From positions 2,484,501-2,548,500 of the forward strand of contig NC_092617.1 in assembly GCF_047663525.1 (NCBI RefSeq): a stretch of 64,000 nucleotides of DNA. Reading direction: 5' to 3'. How positions within the stretch are numbered: the first letter of the stretch is position 1; every line of letters starts with the position of its first letter. The stretch is from Anas platyrhynchos (Eukaryota; Chordata; Aves; Anseriformes; Anatidae). Below, piece by piece: positions 1 through 10,548 of the stretch. The position numbers and the translations under genes were made by a program. Below the pieces are notes generated by a model, which saw only the letters and a program-made list of their open reading frames with translations, was not told where the DNA came from and searched no databases.

Positions 1-490
1 AGAGAGAAAATTGATTCCTTTCAGAGTGTTGTAGTAGCATTTAGGTTTAGGGATTTAAATTACTGTTTCCAGTTAGGTAAGGGCCATATGTGACTTTTTA
101 AATTCATTGTTACTGCAGTATCGGCATTGCAGGAATGCTTTTACCTCTATGAAACCATTAATTTCTGCTGGCCATGCTCCTCTTCCCACCCCAAAATCTC
201 ACATGTCTCTTGTCCAGGCAGCTTCTGACCTCCCCATATCTTATTGGGATCAGCTTTCTGATGACATTCTTGATCGCAGAGTATCTGTCTCACGTCTGTT
301 GACTCCTCCATTCCTGAGAAGGAAGTATCGTTGTACACAGGAAAGAAAAGGACACAAAGGTCTTTAGGCACATCCTGCACAATGTGCCCATCAGCTCTGC
401 ACCTCCACAAAATCATGCTTCCGACGTATAGTTTTTGTTTCCCAAGTGGCTTCTGTGGGTCCAGGGTTACTTTTCCTGGGACCTCTCACA
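1..490. repeat. Diverged duplicon module, no gene
   Basis: No coding gene is seen. The first 60 bases, with the phrase TTTAGGTTTAGGGATT, resemble the module at 35176-35240 and 13845-13880. Bases 150-480 align by eye with 28100-28450 (+) and with 61300-61560 on the opposite strand, sharing the stretch around 'CCTGCACAATGTGCCCA'. It is one of the recurring non-coding pieces that make up this window. Confidence 0.6.
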
Positions 491-497
491 TGTTTCA

Positions 498-2129
498 GTT
501 TCAGATGTGCAGGGACGGGATAAGGAAAGCCAAGGCATGGATGGAACTGATCTTCTCAAGGGATTCAAGGAATAATAGGAAGAGATCCTATAGGTACTTT
601 GCTCGGAAAAGTAAGGCCAAGGAGATTTTACCCCCTCTGATGGATGAGAAGGGTGAACTGGTAATGACAGACATGGAGAAGGCTGAGGGACTCAACAACA
701 TCTTTGCCTCAGTCTTCCCTGCCAGTCAGGCTTCCCAAGTCTTTCATTTCCCTGAACCCATAGATGGAGGCTGGAGGTGCAAAGTCCCACCCACTCTAAG
801 TGAAGAGCAGGTTTGAGACCACCTGATGGAACTCAACAAGTACAAGTCTACGGGGCTTGATGACATGCATCCCAGGGCCCGGAGGGAACTGCCTGATGTA
901 GTTGTCAAGCCTCTTTACACCATATTTGAAGAGTCCTGTCAGTCAGGTGAAGTCCCTGGTGACTGGAAAAATGAAACATCACTCCCATTTATTAAAAGTG
1001 GAGAAATGAGAACCCATGGTACTACTGAATGGTGAGCCTCACTTCTGTGGATGGCAAGATCATGGAAAAGATCCTCCTGGAATCGATGTCAAGGCACATG
1101 CAAGACAAAGAGGTGATCTCAGACAGCCAGCATGGCTTCACCAAAGGGTAAATCAAGCCTGACTAATCTGGTGGCTTTCTACAATGGAGTGACCACATCA
1201 GACAACAAGAGAAGACCGACCTATGTCATCTACTTGGACTTTTGTAGGACCATTGACACTGTCCCACATGACATCTTGATCTCCAAATTGGAGAGATACG
1301 CATTTGATGGGTGAACCATTCATTGGATAAGGAGTTGGCTTGAAGGTCACATGCAGAGAGTGGTGCTCAATGGCTCTATGTCCAAGTGGAGGCTGGTGAC
1401 AAGTGTTGTACCTCAGGAGTCTGTCCTGGGACTGGTGTTGTTTAATATCTTTATCTATGACAGACAGTGAGATCGACAATGAGACAGTGAGACAGTACAT
1501 TCTGTGCTTGTAGCCCAGAAGGCCAACTGCATCCTGGGCTGCATCAGCAGAGGAGTGGCCAGCAGGTGGAGGGAGGTGACTTCTACTTCTACTCCTTCTA
1601 CTCTGCCCTTGTGAGGCTCCACTTGGAGTCCTGCATCCAGGACTCGTGTCCCCAGCACGAGAAGTATGTGCATCTGGTAGAACAAGTCCAGAGGATGGCC
1701 ACAAAGATGATCAAGGGGCTGGAGCATGTCTCCTATGTATAAAGGCTAAGAGAGCTGGGGCTCTGGAGAAAAGAAGGCTCCAGGGTGACCTTTTTGTGGC
1801 CTTTCAGTACTTAAAGGGGCTTATAAAAAATATGGAGAGTGACTCTTTGCTCAGTCAGATAATGAGAAGGCAAAGGGGAATGGTTTTAAGCTAAATGAGG
1901 GGAGATTTAGATTAGAAGTTAGGAGGAAACTCTTTACTCGGAGGTGAGGCACTGGAAGAGGTTGCTGAGAGACGTTAGAGGTGCCCCATCCCTGGAGCTG
2001 ATCAAGAGCACGTTAGATGAGGCCCTGGACAACCAGATCTCATGGGGGGCATCCCTGCTTATGGCCGGGGGTTTGGAACTAGGTGACCTTTAAGGTCCCT
2101 TCCAACAGGAGCCATTCTCTCATTCTATG
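498..2129 (+). mobile_element. CR1 LINE, old, degenerate ORF2 (RT region) and 3' end
   Basis: Frames broken by several stops and shifts read as CR1 ORF2. The linker before the reverse transcriptase is at about 505-815 (with 'PPLMDEKGELVMTDMEKAEG'). Early RT motifs are at 826-1030 ('KSTGLDDMHPRA'), the fingers/palm segment at 1130-1310 ('[16 protein letters not shown]', '[13 protein letters not shown]'), and the C-terminal region at 1500-2060. The end, near 2129, is 'GGTCCCTTCCAACAGGAGCC' followed by CATTCTATGG, the usual CR1 3' terminus. The 5' end is truncated. Known of the family: CR1 is the dominant avian non-LTR retrotransposon. This copy is far more decayed than those at 5604 and 11571, so it is older and cannot be active. 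Confidence 0.9.
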
Positions 2130-3000
2130 GTCTCACAAACTGTACCTCAAGCATGACTTCCATCCCATCAGTCTTCCTATTGTCTCTCACCTGACCAGAA
2201 CAGAAGGTGCCTCACCATCAACTTCAATGCCATGTGCATGCTTCTGCCCTTTATGGCCCGTATCTGTGCCACATTCCTTCTGCTGGTCCGTCAGATCCAG
2301 AGACAGGAGTGACCTCCCAGCCTTCTTCACAGCCATGTGCCTCCTGCAGGCCCAGCACATCCTGAGGCACACCTGACCTCATCCCAGCATTCCCAGCCAG
2401 CTCCACCTTGTGGCCTCTGATCTGATCACATACCTGTCACCTCACATGCCTCTTCCAATGCCATGGGACTGCTGCAGGACCTCACAGTCCCTGCCCTGCC
2501 CCAAGGGGACAAACAGCTGAAGTTAGGGATAGGAGTGGGGTTGAGGATGAGATGTGCTGTGTGCATGATGGAGGGCTTTGAGGGTTAGATGATCAGGTTA
2601 ATGTTTAGGAATTAGAGGTCACCCTCCAGGGTCAAGTGAATGGCAAGGCATTGAGAGAGGGATCGGTGTTTTGCTCAAGGATCCTGCTCAAGGTTTAGGA
2701 TAAGGGCAAGTTTTGAGGACTTCAGTTTAGGTCTGGTTTGGGGGTTAAGGCTAAGGCTGTCTTTTTATTCCTTGATTAGGCTTTATCATCCTTCTGCTTG
2801 CCTTCCTATTAGCAGATGAGTTTGACATCTGTCATTTCCAAGTTCTGAGGAATGTCTTTCATCCATCTGTCCTTTCCAAGGTCTTTGAGATAGGTCTTAT
2901 GATGACATCTGCAGATCCACTTGAACCTCTCTCACCCTTCCCGTACCACCTTTAGGCAACGTGAGAACTGACTGGGAGGATGGTGGTTTAGGAAAGGGCT
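2130..3000. other. Non-coding; short repeats and telomere-like G-rich stretch
   Basis: No coding gene is recognised. Bases 2200-2520 share short phrases with 20340-20480, 34740-34900 and 62260-62420, such as CCTCACAGTCCCTGCC and 'TCCTGCTGCTG'-like words. Bases 2520-2770 are rich in GTTAGG/GTTTAGG words on the + strand and resemble 34890-35180 and, inverted, 61690-62110. They could be a degenerate telomere-like or simply a duplicated module. Bases 2780-3000 show nothing recognisable. Confidence 0.45.
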
Positions 3001-3003
3001 TCA

Positions 3004-3725
3004 TTAAGATCTCTGAGAAGGGCTGTATTTGGGCTTCTCACAGACAGTGATGGCAGTATCATAAAAAACAGTGACACTCGTGAGGACAGAAGTGCAGGAG
3101 GATAAGTCTTTGAGTCTGCCAACACAGGACACACACACACCTGAAAACTGCATGAGAGGGAAGAGGAAGATTGGATCCAAAATGTAGATTATGAAATCAA
3201 AGACCATGAGTATCACCGTGGCACTGCAGGACAGCTCCAGCAATGGGGCAAAACCACAGAAGGTGTCCACAACACTGGGGCCACAGAACAATAGCTGGGA
3301 GGAGGAGAAGGATTTAGTGTACATGAGAGAAATTCACCCGGTTCAGGTACAGCTGCCTTCTGGAGCCAGACCTTCCACTTCTCGAATCTTGCAGAGAACA
3401 GGGATGGCATACAGCCCAGGGCTGACTGTAGGACATGGCCCCCAGCAGGAAGCACTGCGGTCATGCAGAAGGTGCAGCTGAGAGTGCTGCCACCTCTGTG
3501 AGCAAAGAGGGTGCTGTCCCCAGCCAGGAAGCAGGCCAGCATCTGGCGCAGGGTGCTGGAGCTGTGCAAGGAGGACAACTCTCCCCCAGGAAGAAGGCCA
3601 CGGGCATCTGAAGGTGTTTGGTGTCAGGCACCAGCACAGTGATGAGGGTGTTCCACATCCCAGTAACCATGCTGGTCAAGTAAGAGAGGAAGAAGAGATT
3701 AGTGTATGGGTAGAGGATCTCCCAG
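3004..3725 (-). pseudogene. Olfactory receptor pseudogene, not of the OR14-like type
   Basis: On the minus strand, 3725-3580 reads as the first part of an OR: a TM1-like stretch 'LSYLTSMVTGMWNTLITVL', then a loop ending 'MPVAFFLGE' that replaces the usual HTPMYFFLGN. After a frameshift, 3578-3460 reads 'LRQMLACFLAGDSTLF' like the end of TM2. After another shift, 3324-3004 reads 'GPSVVDTF.G.APLLELSCS', then 'DFIIYILDPIFLFPLM' (TM5-like) and a TM6-like stretch ending 'VCEKPKYSPS'. The MAYDRY region at TM3 and most of TM4 are missing or out of frame. The second extracellular loop and TM5 differ clearly from the OR14-like genes elsewhere in the window (FFCEIPQILKLSCS), so this is a relic of another OR family. 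It cannot encode a receptor. Confidence 0.75.
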
Positions 3726-4064
3726 ATAGAAAACTGATGAGCTGGTTCATCCACTGGAGAACCAAGGTGTAAATGTAGAGCTTGGGAGCATGGTTTAGTG
3801 ATGGACTTGTCAGCACTAAGGTAAAGTTGCCTGACCTGAGTTACACATCCCAGAGTAGTGTCAGGCACAATGCAATTCTTTTTGCCTTCTGCATCTATAG
3901 CACAGGAAGTAGGACTTTGCCCTACTCTGTTGACTAAGCAGCTCTTTTCACATTACTCAATTTATGTTTCCATGGCTGGAAGGGGCAATTTCTCAAAAGA
4001 GGCCAATCTCATGGGTACAGCTACAGCCACTTGAAGACATATTTTCTTTAGTTGTCTTCCTGAG
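3715..4064 (+). repeat. Start of duplicated module, with a sliver of ERV pol
   Basis: This aligns by eye with 26340-26640 (+), and its far end with 63850-63990 (opposite strand). Bases 3735-3775 match the short stretch that in the 26.3 kb copy continues from degenerate ERV protease/RT sequence ('HELVH..LE.QGV'-like reading). The ERV remnant was therefore part of the module before it was copied. No gene is present. Confidence 0.55.
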
Positions 4065-4154
4065 TTTTCGACAGAAGACCCAAGAGAACCATGGATGTCC
4101 AGGTGTCTACTAAGATTTAGGCTGAATTTCTCAGATTCCAATGGTCATTTCAAC

Positions 4155-4263
4155 TTTTTTATTTTATTTTATTTTATTTTATTTTATTTTATTTTATTTT
4201 ATTTTATTTTATTTTATTTTATTTTATTTTATTTTATTTTATTTTATTTTATTTTATTTTATT
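4155..4263 (+). repeat. (ATTTT)n pentanucleotide microsatellite
   Basis: About 22 near-perfect ATTTT units. The same tract stands at the same place in two other copies of the surrounding module: 26773-26910 (+) and, as AAAAT, 63719-63806. The long 'FILFY' reading frame here is an artefact of the repeat. Confidence 0.97.
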
Positions 4264-5330
4264 TCCATTTATTCTTTTTTTTTTTCCCAAGGAACCCCTG
4301 ACTTGTCTTAGAAAGGGTTTCATGTGCTGAACTGTGCTGCAGTTACAGGGACAAAGACCACTGCTGGTAGTGGAGGTGTCTGACCTCCAGAATCTTCTTT
4401 TCCTCCTAATGCAAGTCTCCAAAGAAGTCACCCTGGATCAGTAGCAATATGAGAAAGATGGTCTAAACTGAAATGCAGCAAAATTCAGCCTTTGAAACAA
4501 AAAAATATTTTTATTAGTTGCTCTTTGAAATCTTCCTTAATTACATCTTGCAAGCTCTGCAAGTAGCTGCACAAGGCTTGAAGGCTTCAAGACAACTATG
4601 GAAGAGATGTTAGGAGTTTCTGCATTTTAATGAGTTCCATGGTGTATTGTGGTGCTGAGTCTGTGAAGTTCAGGTACTGAGAGGACAATGATGCAACTGC
4701 TAGAGAAAGTAAAGTCAGAAGGAAAAGCTGAAGCGATGTGGAGTATTAATGGGCCCCACTGAGGGCTGTTACTCACAAAGCCTCCCCAGGGACTTCTTAG
4801 GGCAGAGAATTGGAGGCCATGGTTACAGACAGGCAAAGCACTGTGCTGAGAAAAGTCTTGGATGGATCTAGTGAAGCAAAAGAGCCAAGGCCTGACCCCT
4901 GGAACTGGGAAAGGAGATCCTGCACCCCCAAGTCCAGCTCAAGGCTCTTGCTGGGGTCTGTGGGATGTGGTGAGCAGTGTGATGCCATGAGAAGAACACT
5001 GGTATGACATCTTCGAGAAGCTTCACAGTGTTGCAGGGAATCTATGAGGCCACATCACAATGAATATAACATTTCTCCTCCTAAGCTCTAGTCAAGGGGA
5101 CAAAAACCTCAGGGCTGTTGGGCCTGCCATTTTTACCAGCAACCTCTGCCTTCTCCTCTGCAGACCCTATCACATTCTGACTTATTTCCTTGAAGTCATC
5201 CCTCACCAGCTCTTTCTTGAAACACAAATCCAAGGTCTGATCAGAGGGTGACCTCTGGCATCACAGTGCGACACTTTGAGGGACATTTCTTATTCTATCG
5301 TGCTAATGTGTAACTTCTAACGTATACTCC
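4264..5330. repeat. Duplicated non-coding module (copy 1 of 3)
   Basis: This matches 26911-27990 in direct orientation and 62690-63718 in inverted orientation, by eye and over its whole length with scattered differences. It contains, at 4750-5010 on the minus strand, one copy of the roughly 0.35-kb element that recurs about ten times in the window (see findings). No coding sequence is supported. Confidence 0.75.
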
Positions 5331-5603
5331 ACAGAAGTTTCTTCTCTCCTGCTCTTTCCTAATACCACAGAATGCTCCATCAGGGTGGAAACCACTCCTG
5401 AAGTAGGCAACCCAACCCAGCAGGCTCCTTGTGGCCTCTCAGCCAACCAGACACAAGTCACCTCAGCAGCATCTTCCAAGCCAGGGGCCTGCTGCTGGCC
5501 TTGAAGCTTCTTGTGGAGGCACAGCCAAGCCTTGTGCCTGCTGCTGCCCACTCATGGACTCAAGCAGAAGGGACAGGACAACCCATATGTTGTACTGTCA
5601 CTA
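5331..5603. repeat. Short duplicon piece before CR1 insertion
   Basis: Bases 5440-5600 (around CAGCAGCATCTTCCAAGCCA) match 62560-62690 in inverted orientation and parts of 34430-34590. The CR1 element begins directly after it. No gene is seen. Confidence 0.55.
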
Positions 5604-6599
5604 GCCAGTCACTAGTGGCGTCCCCCAGGGCTCGGTGCTGGGGCCGGTCCTCTTTAACATCTTCATCAATGATCTGGACTAGGGCATTGAGTGCACCCTC
5701 AGTAAGTTTGCAGATGACACCAAGCTATGCGCATGTGTCGATCTGCTCGAGGGTAGGAAGGCTCTGCAGGAGGATCTGGATAGGTTGCACCGATGGGCTG
5801 AGGCCAACTGCATGAAGTTTAACAAGGCCAAGTGCCGGGTCCTGCACCTGGGGCGCAATAACCCCAAGCAGAACTACAGGCTGGGAGAGGAATGGTTGGA
5901 GAGCTGCCAGGCAGAGAAGGACCTGGGAGTGATGGTGGACAGTCGGCTGAATATGAGCCAGCAGTGTGCTCAGGTGGCCAAGAAGGCCAACAGCATCCTG
6001 GCTTGTATCAGAAACAGTGTGACCAGCAGGGCTAGGGAGGTGATCGTCCCCCTGGACTCAGCTCTGGTGAGGCCGCACCTCGAGTACTGTGTTCAGGTTT
6101 GGGCCCCTCGCTACAAGAAGGACATGGAGGTGCTTGAGCGGGTCCAGAGAAGGGCGATGAAGCTGGTGAGGGGCCTGGAGAACAAGTCCTACGAGGAGCG
6201 GCTGAGGGAGCTGTGCTTGTTCAGCCTAGAGAAGAGGAGGCTCAGGGGCGACCTTATTGCTCTTTTCAGATACCTTAAAGGAGGCTGTAGCGAGGTGGGG
6301 GTTGGCCTGTTCTCCCATGTGCCTGGTGACAGGACAAGGGGGAATGGGCTTAAGTTGCGCCAGTGGAGTTTTAGGTTGGATGTTAGGAAGAATTTCTTTA
6401 CTGAAAGGGTTGTTAGACATTGGAACAGGCTGCCCAGGGAGGTGGTGGAGTCACCATCCCTGGAAGTCTTTAAAAGACATTTAGATGTAGAGCTTAGGGA
6501 TATGGTTTAGTGGGAACTGTTAGTGATGGGTCAGAGGTTGGAGTCGATGATCTTGAGGTCTCTTCCAACCTCGAAATTCTGTGATTCTGTGTGATTCTG
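5604..6599 (+). mobile_element. CR1 LINE, young, 5'-truncated (ORF2 3' part + 3' UTR)
   Basis: The frame begins in the RT core with '[20 protein letters not shown]' (about 5614), is cut by one TAG at 5680-5682, continues through the catalytic 'FADDTKL' (about 5706-5727), and is then open to 6510 through the long C-terminal domain ('[20 protein letters not shown]', '[20 protein letters not shown]'). The 3' UTR is short and ends in GATTCTGTGTGATTCTGT, the diagnostic CR1 tail. It is 5'-truncated inside RT, as most CR1 insertions are, so it is not autonomous. It is very similar to the copies at 11571 and 52431, which suggests a recent CR1 subfamily. Confidence 0.95.
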
Positions 6600-6605
6600 T
6601 AATTG

Positions 6606-6815
6606 AAGAATTTTTCTGCCAACCTGTAATCTAAGTCTCCCCTCTTTTAGCTTAAAACCATTCCCCTTTGTCCTGATTGAGCAAAGAGTCACTCTCCATC
6701 TTTTTATACACCACTTTTAATACTGAAAGGCCACATAGAGGTCACCCCGGAGCCTTCTTTTCTCCAGGCTGAAGAGCCTCAGCTCTCTTAGTCTTTCTTC
6801 ACAGGAGATGTGGTC
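6606..6815 (-). mobile_element. CR1 LINE fragment, older, minus strand
   Basis: On the minus strand this reads the CR1 C-terminal stretch (CTGGAGAAAAGAAGGCTCC, TGAGCAAAGAGTCACTCTCC-like, AAAACCATTCCCCTT) with more changes than its neighbour. It abuts the 3' end of the plus-strand CR1, so the young element landed next to or inside this older copy. Confidence 0.8.
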
Positions 6816-7420
6816 ATACCCGTGTTTCATACAGTGTCTCCACCCAGGAGAGGCGTCATACCAGTGTTCTTCTTGTGGCATCAGACTTCCCACCACTTTC
6901 CTCAGACCTCCAGGAAAAGCCCCGAGCCAGACATGGGGGTGCAGGATCTCTCCTCGCAGTGTCTGGGGTTAGGACTTGGACCAGATCCCTCAGTACACTC
7001 GGCTATATCCCATCTAGCTCCATAGACTTGTGAACACCCTCCATGAGGGATGCTGTACGAGCAGTGGGGCCTGCTCAACAGGAGCAAGGCCAGCTTCCTA
7101 CAGAACTGCCTGATGAGGGACATGGCCACCAAGAAAATCGGAGTTATCAGACTGAGCTCAGATCTGTCTGTGAGACACCACAAAAAAATGGTCTACGGGA
7201 ACAGGGAAAAAGGTAGAGGTCTGGCATTTCCTAGGAAATCTGATAACTCAGATCTTCTTGGTGACCATTCTCCTCATAAGGCAGCTCTTTAGGAAGCTGA
7301 CAGGTTCAGCGAAGAGCAACGACACTGGAAAGGCTGAAAGTCCCAACAGAACCAAAGTCTTGGTGTCTGTGTCTATGGCTGCTTTCTAAGCCACCAATGC
7401 CAATGAGGACACATATTGTT
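6816..7420. repeat. Duplicated non-coding module, related to 21.05-21.43 kb
   Basis: Bases 6830-6980 carry a partial copy of the 0.35-kb recurring element (plus orientation). Bases 7040-7240 match 21230-21345, sharing 'GGTCTAC.GGGAACAGGGAAA'. A 243-base frame at 7050-7292 has no recognisable family, is not conserved as a frame in the 21-kb copy, and is not called a gene. Confidence 0.5.
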
Positions 7421-8430
7421 AAAACACCGGGGCCTCATTGCCTTCTCGCCCCCACCCATGAAGCAGGCAGGGGTTGTACCATTCTCCTCACTTGTCCATG
7501 CACATCCCGTCTCCTACTGCCCCACAAAGAGCCCTGAGCAAGGTGTGAAGAGAAAGGATCTCCCTTCCAACGGGCGAAGGGTCAAGGTCTGGCCCTTGTG
7601 CTTGGTGACACACATCCAGTTTTCCTACACATCAGTGTCACCTTCACATTGCCTTTGTTTCCTTGTCCTCACTGCATCCTGTGTTCTGCTCTAACGAGCT
7701 CCAAGGGAGGCTGTGTGAGTGCTGGCCCTCAGGGGGACACTGCAGGAAACTTGCCTCTGACTTGGACTTCTGGAGAGAAGTCTTTAATTGTCTCTGAGTG
7801 CCTGAGGTTCGTGGGCTCATCAGCAAAGCCCCCAGAGGGGTGATTGCAGTGCCTTGGTCTGGTGCTGTGCTGCTGAGCTGGGCCAGGCTCATGGGACAGA
7901 GAGAGCTCGTGGCAAGAGGGCCCTGGTGCAGAGAGCCAGCTGTGCCCAGGAGCAGCTCCTGTGCACAGCGCAGCAGGGCTGGGGGCTCTGACCGCAGCTG
8001 GAACAGGGAAAGGAGAGAAGGAGAGAGGGCTTGGAGGCACTGAGGAGCGCAACAACAGAGGGCAGCGTGTGGCAGGACACATCTGCAGGCTCTTGACACT
8101 GTGAGGCTCTGGCAGCAGGGCCATGCAGGTGGGGCTGCCAGAGGGGTCATTTACAGCTCACACATCTGATGGCTGATAGCATCTGTCAGGATGTGTCTTA
8201 TTCTACCTGTAATGCGGCATACAATACGTTTTAGAGAATGGTATTTTTAGGGGGCATTTTAACAGGAAGACCGAGGCTTGGTTTATCTGAAATGGAAGAC
8301 TTACTTGGATTCTGTGCTTTCAGATTCTTGGTGTGGAGGGGAGGATGGTTTCATGACAATGAATTGTCTGGATTGTACAGGAGACTGAGATTCCAAATGT
8401 ATTGCAGGGAGAGATCAACATGGCAATAAT
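7421..8430. repeat. Pre-OR non-coding module (copy 1 of 4)
   Basis: This matches 21450-22160 (+), 55420-56100 (+) and 32040-32700 (-). The shared core is a purine-rich stretch around 7990-8060 (GGAAAGGAGAGAAGGAGAGAG) followed by the sequence up to 'GACACATCTGCAGGCTCTTGACAC'. In the 21-, 32- and 55-kb copies, as here, an MPN/MSN-type OR lies next on the same relative side. Many frames cross it on both strands but none is conserved between copies. Confidence 0.7.
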
Positions 8431-8559
8431 TAAATTAATAAAATCCCTTCAGGCACCTCAGCCTAAAGACTGAAACAACAACGTTTGTTATCTCCTCAGG
8501 GCTTATCAGGTCTTTAGGAGCTGCAACCCCTGTGATGCCCTGTATTCATGAAGCACACA

Positions 8560-9130
8560 GCTTGTGGGACAGGGTCTGTGAGCTAGGACATGGAAGATAC
8601 GTGGGGACAGAGATCCTGTTTCCAGCAGGGACATAGGAAGGAAGTAGAGATATGAGCAGGGGAGGCAGTGAGAGGGAGCTGCTGCCAGAAATGCTGTGCG
8701 AGGGAGGGCTCAGGCACCTCCCTGCCGTCCCCTGCAGGGCAGGCGCCTTCCCTGGGACACCCCCTGCTCTCCTTTCCCACCAGCACGGCCTCTGCCCTCA
8801 AGCCCCCGGTTTCCCCAGCAGGAGCTGCCTCCTCTGCAGGCAGAGCTGCAGCACAGGAGGGTCTGCTGAGTGTCCGTCTGTCTCTCCCTGGCCTTGCCTC
8901 CCCTGGCAGCAGCATGCTGGCATTCCTCCTGGCTTCTCCAGCTGGCCGTGCTGCTGCTGGTCTTGTTCCCAGGCTGGCTGGGGATGGGGGTTTCACATGC
9001 CCATGGGGTGTGCCCTGGGACAGGGTGAGGGGTCTGGAGTTGGGCACTTTGAGCCTGGATGTCTCTGCTCTCAGCAGTGTCCTGGTTTGTTTCAGGCAAA
9101 CATAGGAGTGCAATTGTCCCGTAGGTCAAA
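8560..9130. repeat. Pre-OR module with a conserved hydrophobic reading frame
   Basis: Bases 8815-9080 match 56310-56600 (+) and 31620-31880 (-). One frame, 8881-9030 here, stays open in all three copies and reads a Trp/Leu-rich stretch 'WHSSWLLQLAVLLLVLF', like a signal peptide or membrane segment. It has no ATG here: the codon after an in-frame stop is GTG. Coding status is unproven; see findings. Confidence 0.5.
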
Positions 9131-9590
9131 AAGACACCAGCACAGGGCAGTTGACACTAGGACTAACACACAGACTTGATGTGCTCTCTCAGGGACACTG
9201 TACTGAAGACATCGCCACTGATGACACACAAGGTTTTACTTTGAGTACAGTGGGGCTTCTAGCACAAAAGAGACAAAAGAAAAATCACTACATGATCTTT
9301 ACCACTTACTTTGGGCAGGACTGACTCCCACATTGCCCACAGCAAGTCCCCTGCTCTCAGTGACACCCTCTAGCAGCAGCAGCCAGATCTCATGAAAGGG
9401 ACCTGCCAAAAGTCTGAATGGAAGTGAAGAATTATTTGGGAGGGATTAAATAAAAAATAGAATGATTTTTCCTCTGAAATGAGAAATGAAGGCATAAAAG
9501 AAAAAACGATATTTTTTTATTATTATTTTGTAAGATAACTCTGTTAAGATAACTCTGATAAACACTCAATGTTTTTCTGTTCCCTGTGCA
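9131..9590. other. Upstream region of OR pseudogene
   Basis: AT-rich non-coding DNA that ends in a pyrimidine tract and CCCTGTGCAG at 9581-9590. This is a good 3' splice site 24 bases before the ATG of the OR pseudogene. Other ORs here have an acceptor in the same place, consistent with a non-coding 5' exon further upstream. Confidence 0.45.
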
Positions 9591-9614
9591 GGACCCCATG
9601 GACAGAAGCAGGAA

Positions 9615-10548
9615 ATGCCCAACGTTAGCTCTGTGAGCGAGTTCCTCCTGCTGGCATTCGCAGACGCGCGAGCTGCAGCTCCTGCATTTCGTGCTCTTCC
9701 TGGGCATCTACCTGGCTGCCCTCCTGGGCAACGGCCTCATCCTCAGCGCCGTAGCCTGCCACCACCACCTCCACACCCCCATGTACTTCTTCCTCCTCAA
9801 CCTCGCCCTCCTCGACCTGGGCTGCATCTCCACCACTCTGCCCAAAGCCATGGCCAATGCCCTCTGGGACACCAGGGCCATCTCCTATCAAGGATGTGCT
9901 GCACAGGTCTTCTTTTTCGTATTCTTGATTGGGTCAGAATTTTATATTCTCACCATCATGGCCTACGACCGCTACGTTGCCATCTGCAAGCCCCTGCACT
10001 ATGGGAGCCTCCTGGGCAGCAGAGCTTGTGCCCAGATGGCAGCAGCTGCCTGGGGCAGTGGCTTTCTCACTGCTGTCCTGCACACGGCCAACACATTTTC
10101 CCTGCCCCTCTGTCAAGGCAATGCTGTGGACCAGTTCTTCTGTGAAATCCCCCAGATCCTCAAGCTCTCCTGCTCAGAGTCCTGGCTGAGGGAGATTGTG
10201 CTTCTTGTAGTTACTCTCTGTTTAGCCTTTACATGTTTTGTTTTCATTTCATTTTCTTATGTGCAAATCTTGAGGACAGTGCTGAGAATGCTCTTTCATC
10301 AGGGTCGTCATAAAGCCTTTTCTATGTGCCTCCCTCACCTGGCCATGGTCTCCCTGTTTGTCAGCACTGTCCTGTTTGCCTACCTGAAGCCTCCCTCCAT
10401 CTCCTCCCCATCGCAGGACCTTGTGGTGGCAGTGCTGTACTCAGTGGTGCCTCCAGCCGTGAACCCTCTCATTTACAGCATAAGGAACCAGTAGCTCAAG
10501 GAAGCCTTGTGGAAATTCGTTGGACACATGCTTCTTTGGCATCAATAA
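9615..10548 (+). pseudogene. OR14-like olfactory receptor pseudogene (frameshift and stop)
   Basis: The ATG at 9615 opens an MPN-type receptor start ('MPNVSSVSEFLLLAFADA'). Two bases are missing at about 9664 (GACGCGCGAG here, against GACACGCGCGAG in the 23114 gene), which shifts the frame. From 9691 the normal frame resumes: GN in TM1, 'HTPMYFFLLNLALLDLGC', MAYDRYVAIC, 'FFCEIPQILKLSCS', 'KAFSMCLPHL', 'NPLIYSIRN'. A second lesion turns GAG into TAG at 10492-10494, 18 codons before the ancestral stop TAA at 10546-10548. Everything else is intact, so inactivation looks recent. A single-base assembly error at either site is possible but two would be needed. Confidence 0.93.

Noticed and set aside
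4095..4301. Frame with 'FILFYFILFYF' membrane-like sequence
   Set aside because: Pure translation of the ATTTT repeat.
7050..7292. 80-codon frame of unknown type
   Set aside because: Not conserved as a frame in the related 21.2-kb module and no recognisable domain.
9432..9707. Minus-strand frames opposite OR 5' ends (also 23084-23617, 57012-57557)
   Set aside because: Antisense shadows of conserved OR codons, rich in Glu/Val/Gly. They appear at every OR copy.
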